DNA from: Winslowiella toletana
Lineage (GTDB): Bacteria > Pseudomonadota > Gammaproteobacteria > Enterobacterales > Enterobacteriaceae
Length of the DNA: 64,000 bases
Assembly: GCF_017875465.1 (NCBI RefSeq)
Contig: NZ_JAGGMQ010000001.1
Location: 4,960,001-5,024,000 of the forward strand
Direction of reading: 5' to 3'
Shown: positions 27,417 through 36,611 of the stretch, in pieces
How the letters are laid out: every line of letters begins with the position of its first letter
Numbering within the stretch: position 1 is the first letter of the stretch
The notes under the pieces: generated by a model
What the model saw: only the letters and a program-made list of their open reading frames with translations
The model's database searches: none
What the model was told of the DNA's origin: nothing
Made by a program: the position numbers and the translations under genes

Positions 27417-27527
27417 GATATAATAGGCCCCAGGATCGCCTAAAAAGCGAAACCCCGGGAGGAACCTGAAAAGGTTTGTCCCGGGGCTCTGATTAGATTG
27501 TTGGTGGCGCGTGGTTATATAAAACCA
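27417..27527 (+). ncRNA. structured RNA-like element upstream of Abi-like gene
   Basis: The element starts with GATATAATAGGC (27417-27428), whose TAGGC can pair with GCCTA at 27438-27442, followed by AGCGA. A strong two-part hairpin follows: CCCCGGGA (27453-27460) with TCCCGGGG (27479-27486), enclosing AACCT-GAAA-AGGTT (27463-27476). A smaller hairpin TGGTT/AACCA ends near 27527, 43 bases before the Abi-like start. A related element occurs after the gene. RNAs named abiF have been described upstream of Abi-family genes; whether this is one needs a covariance search. TATAAT within the shared motif could instead be a -10, but no good -35 is present. Confidence 0.5.
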
Positions 27528-27569
27528 GAGGGGCCGTTCCAACTGCTCTGAAACGGATTTTAGATAACC

Positions 27570-28028
27570 ATGGCTGAAAGTCAAGCACCCTATAATTATG
27601 ACTGCACTGGCGCCGGACTTATTGCCAGCCTGTCTGTTCAACGTTTCAAACCATACCTGGTCAGCGCTGGGCACAATCAAGACTATGCATTCGGTCTTTA
27701 TCTATATAATGCCCGAATGGCAAAGGCATTTCTCTTCCCGTTACAGATACTTGAAGTTACCCTGCGCAACAGAATAAACGATATATTCTGCCGGGCTTTT
27801 TGTGAAAAATGGTGTTTTGACCACGGTCTGCGGAAAATTCTTTCTAAGGCAAGTCTGGCGACATTAGACAGAGCGATCAACAGAGCAAAAGCAACCAACA
27901 CAGAGGACATGGGTGTCGTTACACGAGACAGTAACCCGGAATCACAGTTGCAAAACCATGTGGCAGCTACTAAAAAATATCAGACAGTTTATGAAGGCTG
28001 CGTCGCCCTTCCCGGGCAACAAACATAG
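27570..28028 (+). pseudogene. truncated Abi-like (AbiD/F, Abi_2) gene
   Basis: 152 residues. The N-terminal two thirds match the Abi_2 family style: RFKPYLVSAG, YAFGLYLYNARMAKAFLFPLQILEVTLRNRINDIF, then KWCFDHGLRKIL. Such proteins are linked to abortive phage infection. Full-length members continue past 200 residues with a conserved FGFW-type segment; here the frame after about residue 113 turns into unrelated sequence and stops, and no other frame restores the motif. It is therefore probably an inactivated remnant. The surrounding islet is poorer in GC than its neighbours and carries structured elements on both sides. Confidence 0.65.
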
Positions 28029-28045
28029 GTTGGTAAAAATGGAGC

Positions 28046-28095
28046 GATATAATAGGCTCACCTATTTAGCGACCATCATCTTAAGAATAAGATGA
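28046..28095 (+). ncRNA. second copy of the structured element, downstream of Abi remnant
   Basis: It repeats GATATAATAGGC (28046-28057) and the CCTA-NNN-AGCGA segment seen upstream. AATAGG (28051-28056) pairs with CCTATT (28061-28066) around CTCA. A perfect 8-bp hairpin TCATCTTA/TAAGATGA (28076-28095, loop AGAA) follows. The stems are conserved in position though not in sequence, as expected for an RNA element. It begins 17 bases past the Abi stop. Confidence 0.45.
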
Positions 28096-28203
28096 CTGTG
28101 ACATTGCCCCTGTAATTCCTGTGCTTTCTAATATAAAATAAATCTCAAATAAGTTGACAATGGCTACCTATAAGTCAGTCAGGGAACGATAAAGGAACAG
28201 ATA

Positions 28204-29469
28204 ATGCGTGGGATCGCTAAGCCATTAGAACTTTTTCGCAGTAGAAAACCCTTTAATGATCGCCGTGCTGATGACATGCTCTACGGAGACATGTCAGAGG
28301 AAACACTCAAGCAGCGTTATGGCCTTATAGCCGTATCTGATCGTGTCGATTGCTACACCTTCAAAAAGTTGCACCTTCCCGCTTATGGAAATATGCCGAT
28401 TCTGAGTCGTGAACAGGCTGCCGCGAGACTCTTCGATCAACTGCGTTTCGAAGCTTCTCGTTTCGCCTTCTGGGGGCCATACACCAACATCGTTCAACGT
28501 ATGTTCAAACACATGCAATACAACGACGGTCGGGACTTCAATGATGCTCAGGTGAACCTGGCATACAAACGGGTGATTGAGACCAATAATTCGAAGACAA
28601 GCACTAAAATGCTTATTCGTGACACTCTTTCAAAATTTGTCAGATGGGACCAGGGTTTAACTGGCAGTGACTTCAAGGAAAACCTTTTGAAATCACATCT
28701 GCCTAAATTCGACAGATGGATCGACCGTATTAATGGCTTAGGCATCAGTATCCATGAAGTAAACAGTACTAAGATCACTCTTGAATCTTTAAGGTTCGAA
28801 GGCAATAAATTTACTGCTGTGATTCATTATAAGGGCCAGGATCATTTCGGTCTGGACACCACAGATATACAGGATGCACGATTTAAGTACCTTTTGATGT
28901 TTAGAGCCTGGTTCGTATTACAGCGTTACCATAAACTTGCCTATAAGCCTTTCTTAGTAAACATGGAAGCTCGAATCACGATTACTGGTGAAATTATGCT
29001 TAAATTTTCAAAAAAAAATTACGTTATGTTAGCAATTTTGGTTGCTATCATATTATTTTTTTCCTTTCACAAACCATCAAGTGAAAACGTGATTGTGACT
29101 GTTTTCGATGGCCTTGTTTTTCTGAAGAACCCACCAGCTACTAAAGAGAGTAAGTTTGAGTGGTGGAAATCCAATGAAAGTATACTGAAGAGCAAGTACC
29201 ATCTTGTCCCTGACGATAAGTTTTTCACTATCCCGATAATGGATTTTGGCGAGGGTTATGAAAAACTTCCCCACTCTAATTTTTTGTCTGGTGTAAGTGA
29301 AGACGATTACATCTGCGATGATTCAATTAAAGATGAAAAAAAGTGCATTAAAAAAGAGTCCGTTTTCACAATTTCAGGTGATATTACGAGAAAAGTATTT
29401 ATCGATGTAGGCGATGAAATGTACATCCAGACACCGGACGGTAATACAAAGTTAGTATCAAAAAATTGA
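28204..29469 (+). CDS. DUF3289 - DUF943 fusion protein
   Basis: 421 residues, start preceded by AAAGGA. Residues 1 to about 262 match the enterobacterial DUF3289 family (MLIRDTLSKFVRWD, LPKFDRWIDRINGLGI, AVIHYKGQDHFGLD, FRAWFVLQRYHKLAYKPFLVNMEA). Residues 265-421 match DUF943: one membrane segment (YVMLAILVAIILFFSF), VTVFDGLVFLKNPP, WWKSNESILKSKYHL, and a tail with IMDFGEGY, CDDSIKDEKKCIKK. These are normally separate proteins. Met265 (codon at 28996) has GGTGA upstream and could start DUF943 on its own. Both families are of unknown function and are often found in accessory regions. The region is AT-rich, suggesting transfer. Confidence 0.8.
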   Translation: MRGIAKPLELFRSRKPFNDRRADDMLYGDMSEETLKQRYGLIAVSDRVDCYTFKKLHLPAYGNMPILSREQAAARLFDQLRFEASRFAFWGPYTNIVQRMFKHMQYNDGRDFNDAQVNLAYKRVIETNNSKTSTKMLIRDTLSKFVRWDQGLTGSDFKENLLKSHLPKFDRWIDRINGLGISIHEVNSTKITLESLRFEGNKFTAVIHYKGQDHFGLDTTDIQDARFKYLLMFRAWFVLQRYHKLAYKPFLVNMEARITITGEIMLKFSKKNYVMLAILVAIILFFSFHKPSSENVIVTVFDGLVFLKNPPATKESKFEWWKSNESILKSKYHLVPDDKFFTIPIMDFGEGYEKLPHSNFLSGVSEDDYICDDSIKDEKKCIKKESVFTISGDITRKVFIDVGDEMYIQTPDGNTKLVSKN

Positions 29470-29563
29470 TAGCATTATTATTCTCCCATCGCACAGATAC
29501 TGTCTTATGACGGTGATCATTGGGGGCATTTTCTTTTTTATATTATTGTTCGCGACGGTGAAC

Positions 29564-29590
29564 TGCACCGCCACTCTGCATGGCGGTGCA
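29564..29590 (-). terminator. hairpin after the CocE-type hydrolase gene
   Basis: Perfect 10-bp arms TGCACCGCCA and TGGCGGTGCA with a 7-base loop, 8 bases past the hydrolase stop. No close T tract follows, so it may be a terminator or an mRNA 3' end stabiliser. Confidence 0.5.
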
Positions 29591-29597
29591 TACTCAT

Positions 29598-31619
29598 TCA
29601 GCGAGCGATACGCTGATTCCACACTTTATCGGCCACTGGATCACCGTTAAACGTCACCTTCATGGTGCCGCTGACGATAAAGTGCGTCAGGTCGCTGCGC
29701 AACTCCAGCACAATATCGGCTTCCGTCCACCAGCCTTCGCGACCGATTTTCATTGTCTGCGTCAGCAGATAGTGCGCAGAAAGCGGATCCTGATTGCTGA
29801 CGCTCAGCTGACGCCGCAGGCTGTGATCAACCGTGGTGTCGATATCATCAAAGCGGTATACCCCTTCACCAAAAACGCCGCCAATCCCTTCGGTCACGCT
29901 GGTCCAGCTGTCGCTCAGCACATCGTAATGCAGGCTACGCTCAACGCGTCCCGGTGATAACAGCGTGAGTGGCGTATTCGCCGCCGTTTCCGGCTGTGGG
30001 TTTGGTCCGCTAATCGCCTGCGGATTCGCGCAAACCGGCAACGTCAGGCTGGCGCTGGCCAGGTCGAGGGTTAAGGTCGCCTGCTCCGCCATCGGCCAGA
30101 TCATGGGCCAGAAGGTGGTGGCAACCGATACCCGCATGCGGTGACCGGCGGCAAAGCGCCAGGCGATGCCATCCAGCTGCACCTTTACCTTTACCGTTTC
30201 GCCCGGCGTCAGCGGCACATTTTTATCCTGCCCCTGTAAATGGGCCAGGTTCATCCAGCCGTGAGTGACGCGGTTCACCGCACCGTCCGGTGAGACGTCG
30301 GAAAGGCGCACATACAGCATTGCCGCCGGTTTATCGCTTTTCAGCAGCACCTCAAACTGCGGGAAGCCGAAGAACGCCAGCGGTTCGTCCAGCGGTTCAC
30401 CGTCGAAAATTTCCGCCTGACCATCGTCAATACGCTGATCCGGCGGACTTTCACCCAGCACGCCTGCCCCCATCCACTCACCGCCCATCAGGCCGTGGTT
30501 CTGCGGTGAACAGACGCTATACCAGCAGGCATCAGGGTTCGCCACGCGATTCAGCTGTCCGCGATCCAGATACCAGTGGCGATCGGCCACATTATCGGCG
30601 CTGCCGCTGTTAAAACCGACCCACTCGCCGCGCACGGTTGGCCGCTGTGAAGAAGGTGGCTGGCTGTCATTCAGCCATGCCTGCACGCGTGGTCCCGCCA
30701 TCGCGTCATTGTCCGCACCTTTCAGCCAGTGATCCCACCAGCGCACGCCCTCCTGCAGAAAACCAATCGCCGGTTCCGGCGTGCCATCCTGCGGATAGAT
30801 ATGCGCCCAGGGGCCAATAATTGCCCGGCTCGGCACCTGAAGGTTATCCATCAGACGGAATACCGCATTACTGTAAGCATCCGCCCAGCCGCCAATCGCC
30901 AGAACCGGGCACTGAATGGCCGACCAGTCCTCACATACCGAACCATGCTGCCAGTAGGCGTCACGCAGCGGATGTTCCATCCACAGCGCCGGGAAGAACG
31001 GCATATTATCCAGCCGCGCCTGCCAGTCTTGACGCCACTGCTCGCCAGTCAGTTGCGGATCCTGCGGACGACTCTGATAAGCCAGCATAATGCCGCCCCA
31101 CCACAGATTGTCATTCAGCAGGCAGCCGCCTTTATAGTGAATATCATCGTTATAGCGATCGTCGGTGGAGCAGACGGTAATAATCGCCTTTAGCGCCGCA
31201 GGACGACGCGCCGCCAGTTGCAGGCAGTTAAAACCGCCCCACGATTTGCCCATCATGCCGACCGCGCCATTGCACCAGTGCTGACGGCTGATCCAGTCGA
31301 TCACCTCCAGCGCATCTTCCTGCTCCTGCAACAGATACTCATCAGCCAGTAAGCCATCAGACTCGCCGCTGCCGCGCATATCAACCCGCAGTACCGCATA
31401 GCCATGGCCGGAAAAATAGCCGTGCATTGGCTCATCGCGCGTACGGGTGCCATCACGTTTGCGATAGGGAATGTATTCAAGGATCGCCGGAACCGGCGTG
31501 ATGCTGGCGGAGTCCGGTAACCACATGCGCACCGCCAGGCGTGTGCCATCGCGCAGGGTAATCCACAGGTGTTCGGTCACGGTCACCGCATGGGGAAAAT
31601 CACTGATGATCTGTTTCAT
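29598..31619 (-). CDS. CocE/NonD-family hydrolase (X-Pro dipeptidyl-peptidase S15-like)
   Basis: 673 residues. An alpha/beta hydrolase core at the N-terminus: the oxyanion region EYIPYRKRDG, RVDMRGSGESDG, and the nucleophile Ser126 in GMMGKSWGG; the acid and histidine follow (GGWADAY, GPWAHIYP about residue 280). The C-terminal jelly-roll domain of X-Pro peptidase-like acyl esterases is present. Family members include cocaine esterase, alpha-amino acid ester hydrolases and glutaryl acylases. No signal peptide, so it acts in the cytoplasm. Its start overlaps the stop of the ABC ATPase by 4 bases, so it probably processes the imported ligand, perhaps an acylated amino acid or small peptide (inference). 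Confidence 0.9.
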   Translation of the reverse strand: MKQIISDFPHAVTVTEHLWITLRDGTRLAVRMWLPDSASITPVPAILEYIPYRKRDGTRTRDEPMHGYFSGHGYAVLRVDMRGSGESDGLLADEYLLQEQEDALEVIDWISRQHWCNGAVGMMGKSWGGFNCLQLAARRPAALKAIITVCSTDDRYNDDIHYKGGCLLNDNLWWGGIMLAYQSRPQDPQLTGEQWRQDWQARLDNMPFFPALWMEHPLRDAYWQHGSVCEDWSAIQCPVLAIGGWADAYSNAVFRLMDNLQVPSRAIIGPWAHIYPQDGTPEPAIGFLQEGVRWWDHWLKGADNDAMAGPRVQAWLNDSQPPSSQRPTVRGEWVGFNSGSADNVADRHWYLDRGQLNRVANPDACWYSVCSPQNHGLMGGEWMGAGVLGESPPDQRIDDGQAEIFDGEPLDEPLAFFGFPQFEVLLKSDKPAAMLYVRLSDVSPDGAVNRVTHGWMNLAHLQGQDKNVPLTPGETVKVKVQLDGIAWRFAAGHRMRVSVATTFWPMIWPMAEQATLTLDLASASLTLPVCANPQAISGPNPQPETAANTPLTLLSPGRVERSLHYDVLSDSWTSVTEGIGGVFGEGVYRFDDIDTTVDHSLRRQLSVSNQDPLSAHYLLTQTMKIGREGWWTEADIVLELRSDLTHFIVSGTMKVTFNGDPVADKVWNQRIAR

Positions 31620-33241
31620 AATGTTCCTGTTGATAACGTAGGCGTCCGTTTACTCAGCACTTCATCCAGCCAGCCTGTGTGCATTTCGGGTACTGAGTTC
31701 AGCAATGTTTCGGTGTAGCTGTGCATTGGCTGGCTGAACACCTGTTCAGTTGGCCCCTGCGCCACAATATTGCCCTGATACATCACCGCGACATCATGGG
31801 CAATGCGCCGCACGGTGCCGAGATCGTGCGTGATAAACAGATAGGCGAGTCCCAGCTGCTGTTGCAGGCGGCGTAGCAGATTCAGCACCCCTTCTGCCAC
31901 CAGTGGATCCAGCGCCGAAGTGGCTTCGTCACAGACAATCAGATCCGGCTGGGCGGCCAGCGCGCGGGCGATACAGACACGCTGCTTCTGCCCGCCGGAC
32001 AGTTCGCGCGGATAACGATCCAGCAGGTTAAGCGGCAGTTCGGTAAGCTGCATCAGCTCGGCGACGCGCTGGCGCACCTGCTGCGGGTTATGACCAAAAT
32101 AGAAGGCTACCGGACGCCCAATCAGCTCCGATATGGTCTGCCGCGGATTAAGCGCTACATCCGGCAGCTGGTAGATCATCTGGATGCGGCGCAGCGACTC
32201 TTTATCCCGCTGCTGATAACGTTTATCCAGTGGTTTGCCTTCAAACAGCATCTCGCCTTCGGTATCCGCCAGCAGGCCGGTCAGCGCACGCGCCAGCGTA
32301 CTTTTACCGCTGCCCGATTCGCCAATGATTGCCAGTGTCTGGCCGCGACTAAGTGACAGCGTAACGTTATGTACTACACGCTGGCGATTGTAGCCGGTCG
32401 ACAGCCGGTTAATTGCCAGCAGCGGCGTTGCCTGCGGATCGGCGATCTCCTCTTCCAGCTCAAAGCTGTGCACCCGCTCAGCAACCAGCTGACGGGTATA
32501 CGCCTGTTGTGGCTGTTGCAGAATGGCCTCGGTGGTATTGGTTTCCACCTCTTTGCCCTGTCGCAACACCATAATGCGGTCCGCCAGCTGGGCGACCACT
32601 GCGAGATCGTGGGTGATATACAGCGCCGCGGTATTAAACTTGCGCACCAGATCGCGCAGCATTACCAGCACCTCAATCTGGGTAGTGACATCCAGCGCGG
32701 TGGTCGGTTCATCCATCACCAGCAGGTCCGGCTTGCAGGACATCGCCATCGCCGCCATCGCGCGCTGCAGCTGTCCACCGGAGAGCTGATGCGGATAGCG
32801 CTTGCCGATATTGTCCGGATCCGGCAGATCCAGCGCGCGAAACAGCGTCACCGCCCATTCCTGCGCCTGCGCCTTGTTCATTAATCCATGCCGTAATGGC
32901 CCTTCACACACCTGCTTACCAATGGTCAGCGCCGGATTAAACGCCGCCGCCGCGCTCTGCGCCACATAGGCCACTTTTTTGCCGCGCAGCGCGCGCCGTT
33001 GCGCCGATGGCAGCTGCATAATATCTTCGCCATCCAGCAGAATCTCGCCGTGACTGATGCGGCAGCCCTGACGCGCATAGCCCAGCGCCGCCAGCCCGAT
33101 GGTCGATTTCCCTGCGCCTGATTCACCGATCAGACCCAGCACTTCGCCGCGTTTCAGCGTCAGCGAGATATCCTGCACCAGCGGCGCGCCCTGCAGGGTT
33201 TCGATCGCCAGATGGCGCATTTCCAGAATGTTGTCACTCAT
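31616..33241 (-). CDS. peptide-type ABC transporter, fused double ATPase (system 2)
   Basis: 541 residues with two ATPase halves. First half: Walker A GESGAGKS, signature LSGGQLQR, MDEPTTALD. Second half: Walker A GESGSGKS, signature LSGGQKQR, CDEATSALD. The Q loops (VAQSAAAAFNP and IYQLPDVALNP) are typical of nickel/peptide importers. The start codon shares a base with the stop of the upstream permease, and the end overlaps the hydrolase start, so the operon is tightly coupled. Confidence 0.93.
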   Translation of the reverse strand: MSDNILEMRHLAIETLQGAPLVQDISLTLKRGEVLGLIGESGAGKSTIGLAALGYARQGCRISHGEILLDGEDIMQLPSAQRRALRGKKVAYVAQSAAAAFNPALTIGKQVCEGPLRHGLMNKAQAQEWAVTLFRALDLPDPDNIGKRYPHQLSGGQLQRAMAAMAMSCKPDLLVMDEPTTALDVTTQIEVLVMLRDLVRKFNTAALYITHDLAVVAQLADRIMVLRQGKEVETNTTEAILQQPQQAYTRQLVAERVHSFELEEEIADPQATPLLAINRLSTGYNRQRVVHNVTLSLSRGQTLAIIGESGSGKSTLARALTGLLADTEGEMLFEGKPLDKRYQQRDKESLRRIQMIYQLPDVALNPRQTISELIGRPVAFYFGHNPQQVRQRVAELMQLTELPLNLLDRYPRELSGGQKQRVCIARALAAQPDLIVCDEATSALDPLVAEGVLNLLRRLQQQLGLAYLFITHDLGTVRRIAHDVAVMYQGNIVAQGPTEQVFSQPMHSYTETLLNSVPEMHTGWLDEVLSKRTPTLSTGTL

Positions 33242-34068
33242 TATTCATCCCCCAGAGAGTGGTTATTGCGCACCAACAGCCAGTCCACCACCAGGTTGAC
33301 GCCAATGGTTAACAGTGCAATCGCCAGAGCGGGATAAAGCGGCGCCATCTGCCCGAAGTTAATCGCCTGAGCATTATCACGCACCATGCTGCCCCAGTCG
33401 GCGTATGGCGGCTGAATGCCAAGGCCAAGGAAGCTGAGACCAGCAATAAACAGGAAAGTGAAGCAGAAGCGCATACCAAATTCAGCCAGCAGTGGCGGAA
33501 TGGCATTTGGCAGGATCTCCTTACGCAGGATCCACAGCATACCTTCACCACGCAGACGCGCCGCCTCGACATACTCCAGGCAGACAATCCCCTGCGCCAC
33601 CAGACGCGCCAGGCGATAGACGCGCGTGGCATCCAGTAAGGCGATAGTCGCCACCAGCACCGGAACAGAGGTCCCCATTACCGACAGCACAATCAGCGCC
33701 AGAATCAGCACCGGAATCGACATCAGCGTATCGACAATACGCGTCAGCACCACATCCACCCACTTGCCACAGATGGCGGCGGTAAAGCCAGTAATAATGC
33801 CAATCACAAATGAGCTGAAGGTGATGGTCAGGGCGATAGCGATGGTGGTGCGCGCGCCGAACAGAATACGCGACAGCATATCGCGTCCGAGGTTATCGGT
33901 GCCTAATGGCATCTGCAGTGACGGCAGCATCCAGATATCGCCTACCTGATCGGTTTCGCTATGTGGGGCAATCCACGGCGCAAACAGCGCGCCCAGCAGA
34001 TTGAGGGCGATAATCAGCAAGCCAACAATCGCGGTTAACGGCAGCGTAGTGCCTTTGATTCGTTTCAT
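33241..34068 (-). CDS. peptide-type ABC transporter permease, DppC-like (system 2)
   Basis: 275 residues. N-terminal helix, then LGTDNLGRDMLSRILFGARTT, the DppC signature; about six membrane segments; EAA loop YVEAARLRGEGMLWILRKEILPNA; and C-terminal ALLTIGVNLVVDWL. Inner membrane translocation subunit, 3 bases after its DppB-like partner. Confidence 0.92.
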   Translation of the reverse strand: MKRIKGTTLPLTAIVGLLIIALNLLGALFAPWIAPHSETDQVGDIWMLPSLQMPLGTDNLGRDMLSRILFGARTTIAIALTITFSSFVIGIITGFTAAICGKWVDVVLTRIVDTLMSIPVLILALIVLSVMGTSVPVLVATIALLDATRVYRLARLVAQGIVCLEYVEAARLRGEGMLWILRKEILPNAIPPLLAEFGMRFCFTFLFIAGLSFLGLGIQPPYADWGSMVRDNAQAINFGQMAPLYPALAIALLTIGVNLVVDWLLVRNNHSLGDE

Positions 34069-34071
34069 GGC

Positions 34072-35019
34072 TTACCTCGCATGCCGTAGTCGTGGGTTAC
34101 ACCAGATAGCCAGCAGATCGGCAACGGTGTTCAGCAGAATATAGGTGCCGCCAAACAGCAGTCCGCACGCCTGTACCACCGGCAGATCGCGCTTGGTGAC
34201 CGCATCGACCATCAGCTGACCAATACCCGGATAGACAAACACCACCTCAACCAGAATCACGCCCACCACCAGGTACGCCAGGTTAAAGGCGACCACATTG
34301 ATAATCGGCGCCAGCGCGTTAGGCAACGCGTGGCCCAGCACAATCCGCCATTTCGGGATCCCTTTCAGTACCGCCGTTTCGATATAGCTGCTCGACATCA
34401 CCGCCCCGACCGAGGCGCGCGTCATCCGCAACATATGGGCCAGCACCACCAGAACCAGCGTCAGCATCGGCAACGTGCAGTTATACAGCTGCTCGCTCAG
34501 GCTGGCATCCGGGTCGACCAGCGCCAGGCTGGGAAACCACGTCAGACGGATGGCAAAGAAGATCACCAGCAGATAGCCGACAAAAAACTCCGGCACCGAA
34601 ATGCTTAGCAGTGTCAGGGTATTGGCCAGCCGATCAAACCAGGATCCGCGCCAGATAGCGGAAGCAATACCCAGCATGACCGCCAGTGGGATAGCAATCA
34701 CCGCCGCATAGGTGGCAAGAAACAGGGTATTAGCCAGACGTGGCAGCAACTCATCACTGATTGGACGACCACTGGCCAGCGAGTTGCCGAGATCGCCATG
34801 CATTACGCCAGTCAGCCAGCTCAGATAGCGCTGGAATGCGGGCTGATCCAGCCCCAGCTGCGTGCGCAGCGCGGCGATGGTTTCCGGCGTGCCATTTTGT
34901 CCGAGAATGGCGCTGGCGACATCGCCCGGCAGCAGCTCGGTGCCGGCAAAAATCAGCACCGACACCAGAAACAGTGTTAGCACCCCCAGCAACAGGCGGT
35001 GCAGAATATGCTTTCTCAT
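34072..35019 (-). CDS. peptide-type ABC transporter permease, DppB-like (system 2)
   Basis: 315 residues. DppB features: LLGVLTLFLVSVLIFAGTELLPGDVAS at the N-terminus, ALRTQLGLDQPAFQRY, DLGNSLASGRPISDEL, and the EAA-type loop YIETAVLKGIPKWRIVLGHALPNA. It ends with WCNPRLR. Start codon overlaps the stop of the binding-protein gene by 1 base. Confidence 0.92.
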   Translation of the reverse strand: MRKHILHRLLLGVLTLFLVSVLIFAGTELLPGDVASAILGQNGTPETIAALRTQLGLDQPAFQRYLSWLTGVMHGDLGNSLASGRPISDELLPRLANTLFLATYAAVIAIPLAVMLGIASAIWRGSWFDRLANTLTLLSISVPEFFVGYLLVIFFAIRLTWFPSLALVDPDASLSEQLYNCTLPMLTLVLVVLAHMLRMTRASVGAVMSSSYIETAVLKGIPKWRIVLGHALPNALAPIINVVAFNLAYLVVGVILVEVVFVYPGIGQLMVDAVTKRDLPVVQACGLLFGGTYILLNTVADLLAIWCNPRLRHAR

Positions 35020-36611
35020 TATGACTCCAGCCAGACACGTTCAGCCAGGCGGCCTCCCATAAAGTTAAACATCGGGTGAGGTTTCACACCGCCGACTTTA
35101 TTGCTGGCAGCATCGAGATAGTCGCCAAACAGGGGAATCATCGCGCCGCCGTTGTCGGAGACAATGCTCTGCATCTCGCCGTACAGCTGCGCACGCTGAC
35201 CTTCATCCAGCAGCGAACGCGCCTGCAATAACAGAGCGTCAAACTTCTCGTCCTTCCAGTGAGAATCGTTCCATTTAGCGGTGGACATATACGCGGTGGA
35301 AAACATCTGGTCGGCCGTCGGACGGCCGCCCCAGTAGCCCATCGAGAATGGCGCTTTCATCCACACATCGTCCCAGTAGCTGTCGGCTGGCTGGCGCTTA
35401 ATCGCTACCTGAATTCCGGCTTTGCTGGCCTGCCCCTGGAACAGCGCGGCGGCATCCAGCGCACCGGTAAAGGCGGCATCGGATGAGGAGAGTTCCAGCG
35501 ACAATTTGTCCAGACCGGCTTTCTTCAGATAAAACTTCGCCTTATCCGGATCGTAGCTGCGCTGCGCCAGCTGATGATTGAAGAAGCGATCGGTTTTCGG
35601 AATCGGATGGTCATTACCCAGCGAGCCGTAACCACGCAGTACTGTGGCCAGTAGTTTCTCACGGTCGATACCGTGTTTAATCGCCATCCGCACATCGTTG
35701 TTGTTAAACGGTGCGATACGACAGTCCATCAGGAAGGTGAAATGCTGACCACCGGCGGAGCGGATAATCTGTAGCGCCGGGCTACGCTTCAGGAAATCGA
35801 CGGTTTTAAAATCAACGCGGTTGATGGCGTGAACCTGGCCGGAAATCAGCGCATTGGTGCGTGCGGTGGGATCGTTGATCACCAGCACTTCTACCGCATC
35901 TACCCAGGCGCGATCCGGCTTCCAGTAGTTTGGGTTACGTTTAAACAGCGAACGAACACCCGGCTCAATGTGTTCAAAAACAAAGCCACCGGTGCCAATC
36001 GGGTGCGACCAGTCGGTAAAGCCATTGGGCACCACCACCAGGTGGTAATCGGCCAGCAGGAATGGCAGATCCGCATTGCCGCTGTCCAGCGTCAGAGCAA
36101 TCTGGTCGTTACCGCTTTTCTCCAGCGAAGTGATGGCATCCAGCTGGGTTTTAATCGCGCTGCGTGATTTATCACCACGATGCAGATTGATCGAGTAGAT
36201 AATATCGTCGGCATCAAGGGTTTTGCCGTTATGGAAAGTGACGCCCTGACGCACTTTAAACAGCCACTCTTTCGCGCCCGGTTTAGCTTCCCAGCTCTCC
36301 AGCAGTTCCGGTTGCGCCTGGTTATTTTCATCGATTTCCACCAGGCCATTCATCAGCATATAGGCCTGATTCAGCGGCACCCAGTCGCTGTACAGCGTCG
36401 GGTCGAGGGTATCACTGGTATTACCGCCGGACATGCCCAGCTTCAGCGTGCCGCCCTTTTTCGGCGCGCTGTTCTGCGCAGCGAAAGCGGACAATGGTGA
36501 GAGCGATAAACCGGAGGAAACCCCTAATAATGCGGCAGCAGTAATAAATTCGCGCCGATTAATCCGCCCATCCTGAAATAATGTTCTTGTCGGTGCTTTA
36601 TCGTTCTTCAT
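35019..36611 (-). CDS. peptide-type ABC substrate-binding protein with Tat-type signal (system 2)
   Basis: 530 residues. The N-terminus carries a twin-arginine motif (INRREFITAAALLGVSSG) and hydrophobic stretch ending SAFAA, so export is probably by the Tat system, as seen for some family 5 binding proteins. The mature part is an SBP_bac_5 domain (GTLKLGMSGGNTSDTLDP, PIGTGGFVFEHIEPG, RMAIKHGIDREKLL-like segment). First gene of the five-gene leftward importer/hydrolase operon. The ligand is unknown; the linked hydrolase suggests an ester or acyl-amide compound. Confidence 0.92.
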   Translation of the reverse strand: MKNDKAPTRTLFQDGRINRREFITAAALLGVSSGLSLSPLSAFAAQNSAPKKGGTLKLGMSGGNTSDTLDPTLYSDWVPLNQAYMLMNGLVEIDENNQAQPELLESWEAKPGAKEWLFKVRQGVTFHNGKTLDADDIIYSINLHRGDKSRSAIKTQLDAITSLEKSGNDQIALTLDSGNADLPFLLADYHLVVVPNGFTDWSHPIGTGGFVFEHIEPGVRSLFKRNPNYWKPDRAWVDAVEVLVINDPTARTNALISGQVHAINRVDFKTVDFLKRSPALQIIRSAGGQHFTFLMDCRIAPFNNNDVRMAIKHGIDREKLLATVLRGYGSLGNDHPIPKTDRFFNHQLAQRSYDPDKAKFYLKKAGLDKLSLELSSSDAAFTGALDAAALFQGQASKAGIQVAIKRQPADSYWDDVWMKAPFSMGYWGGRPTADQMFSTAYMSTAKWNDSHWKDEKFDALLLQARSLLDEGQRAQLYGEMQSIVSDNGGAMIPLFGDYLDAASNKVGGVKPHPMFNFMGGRLAERVWLES

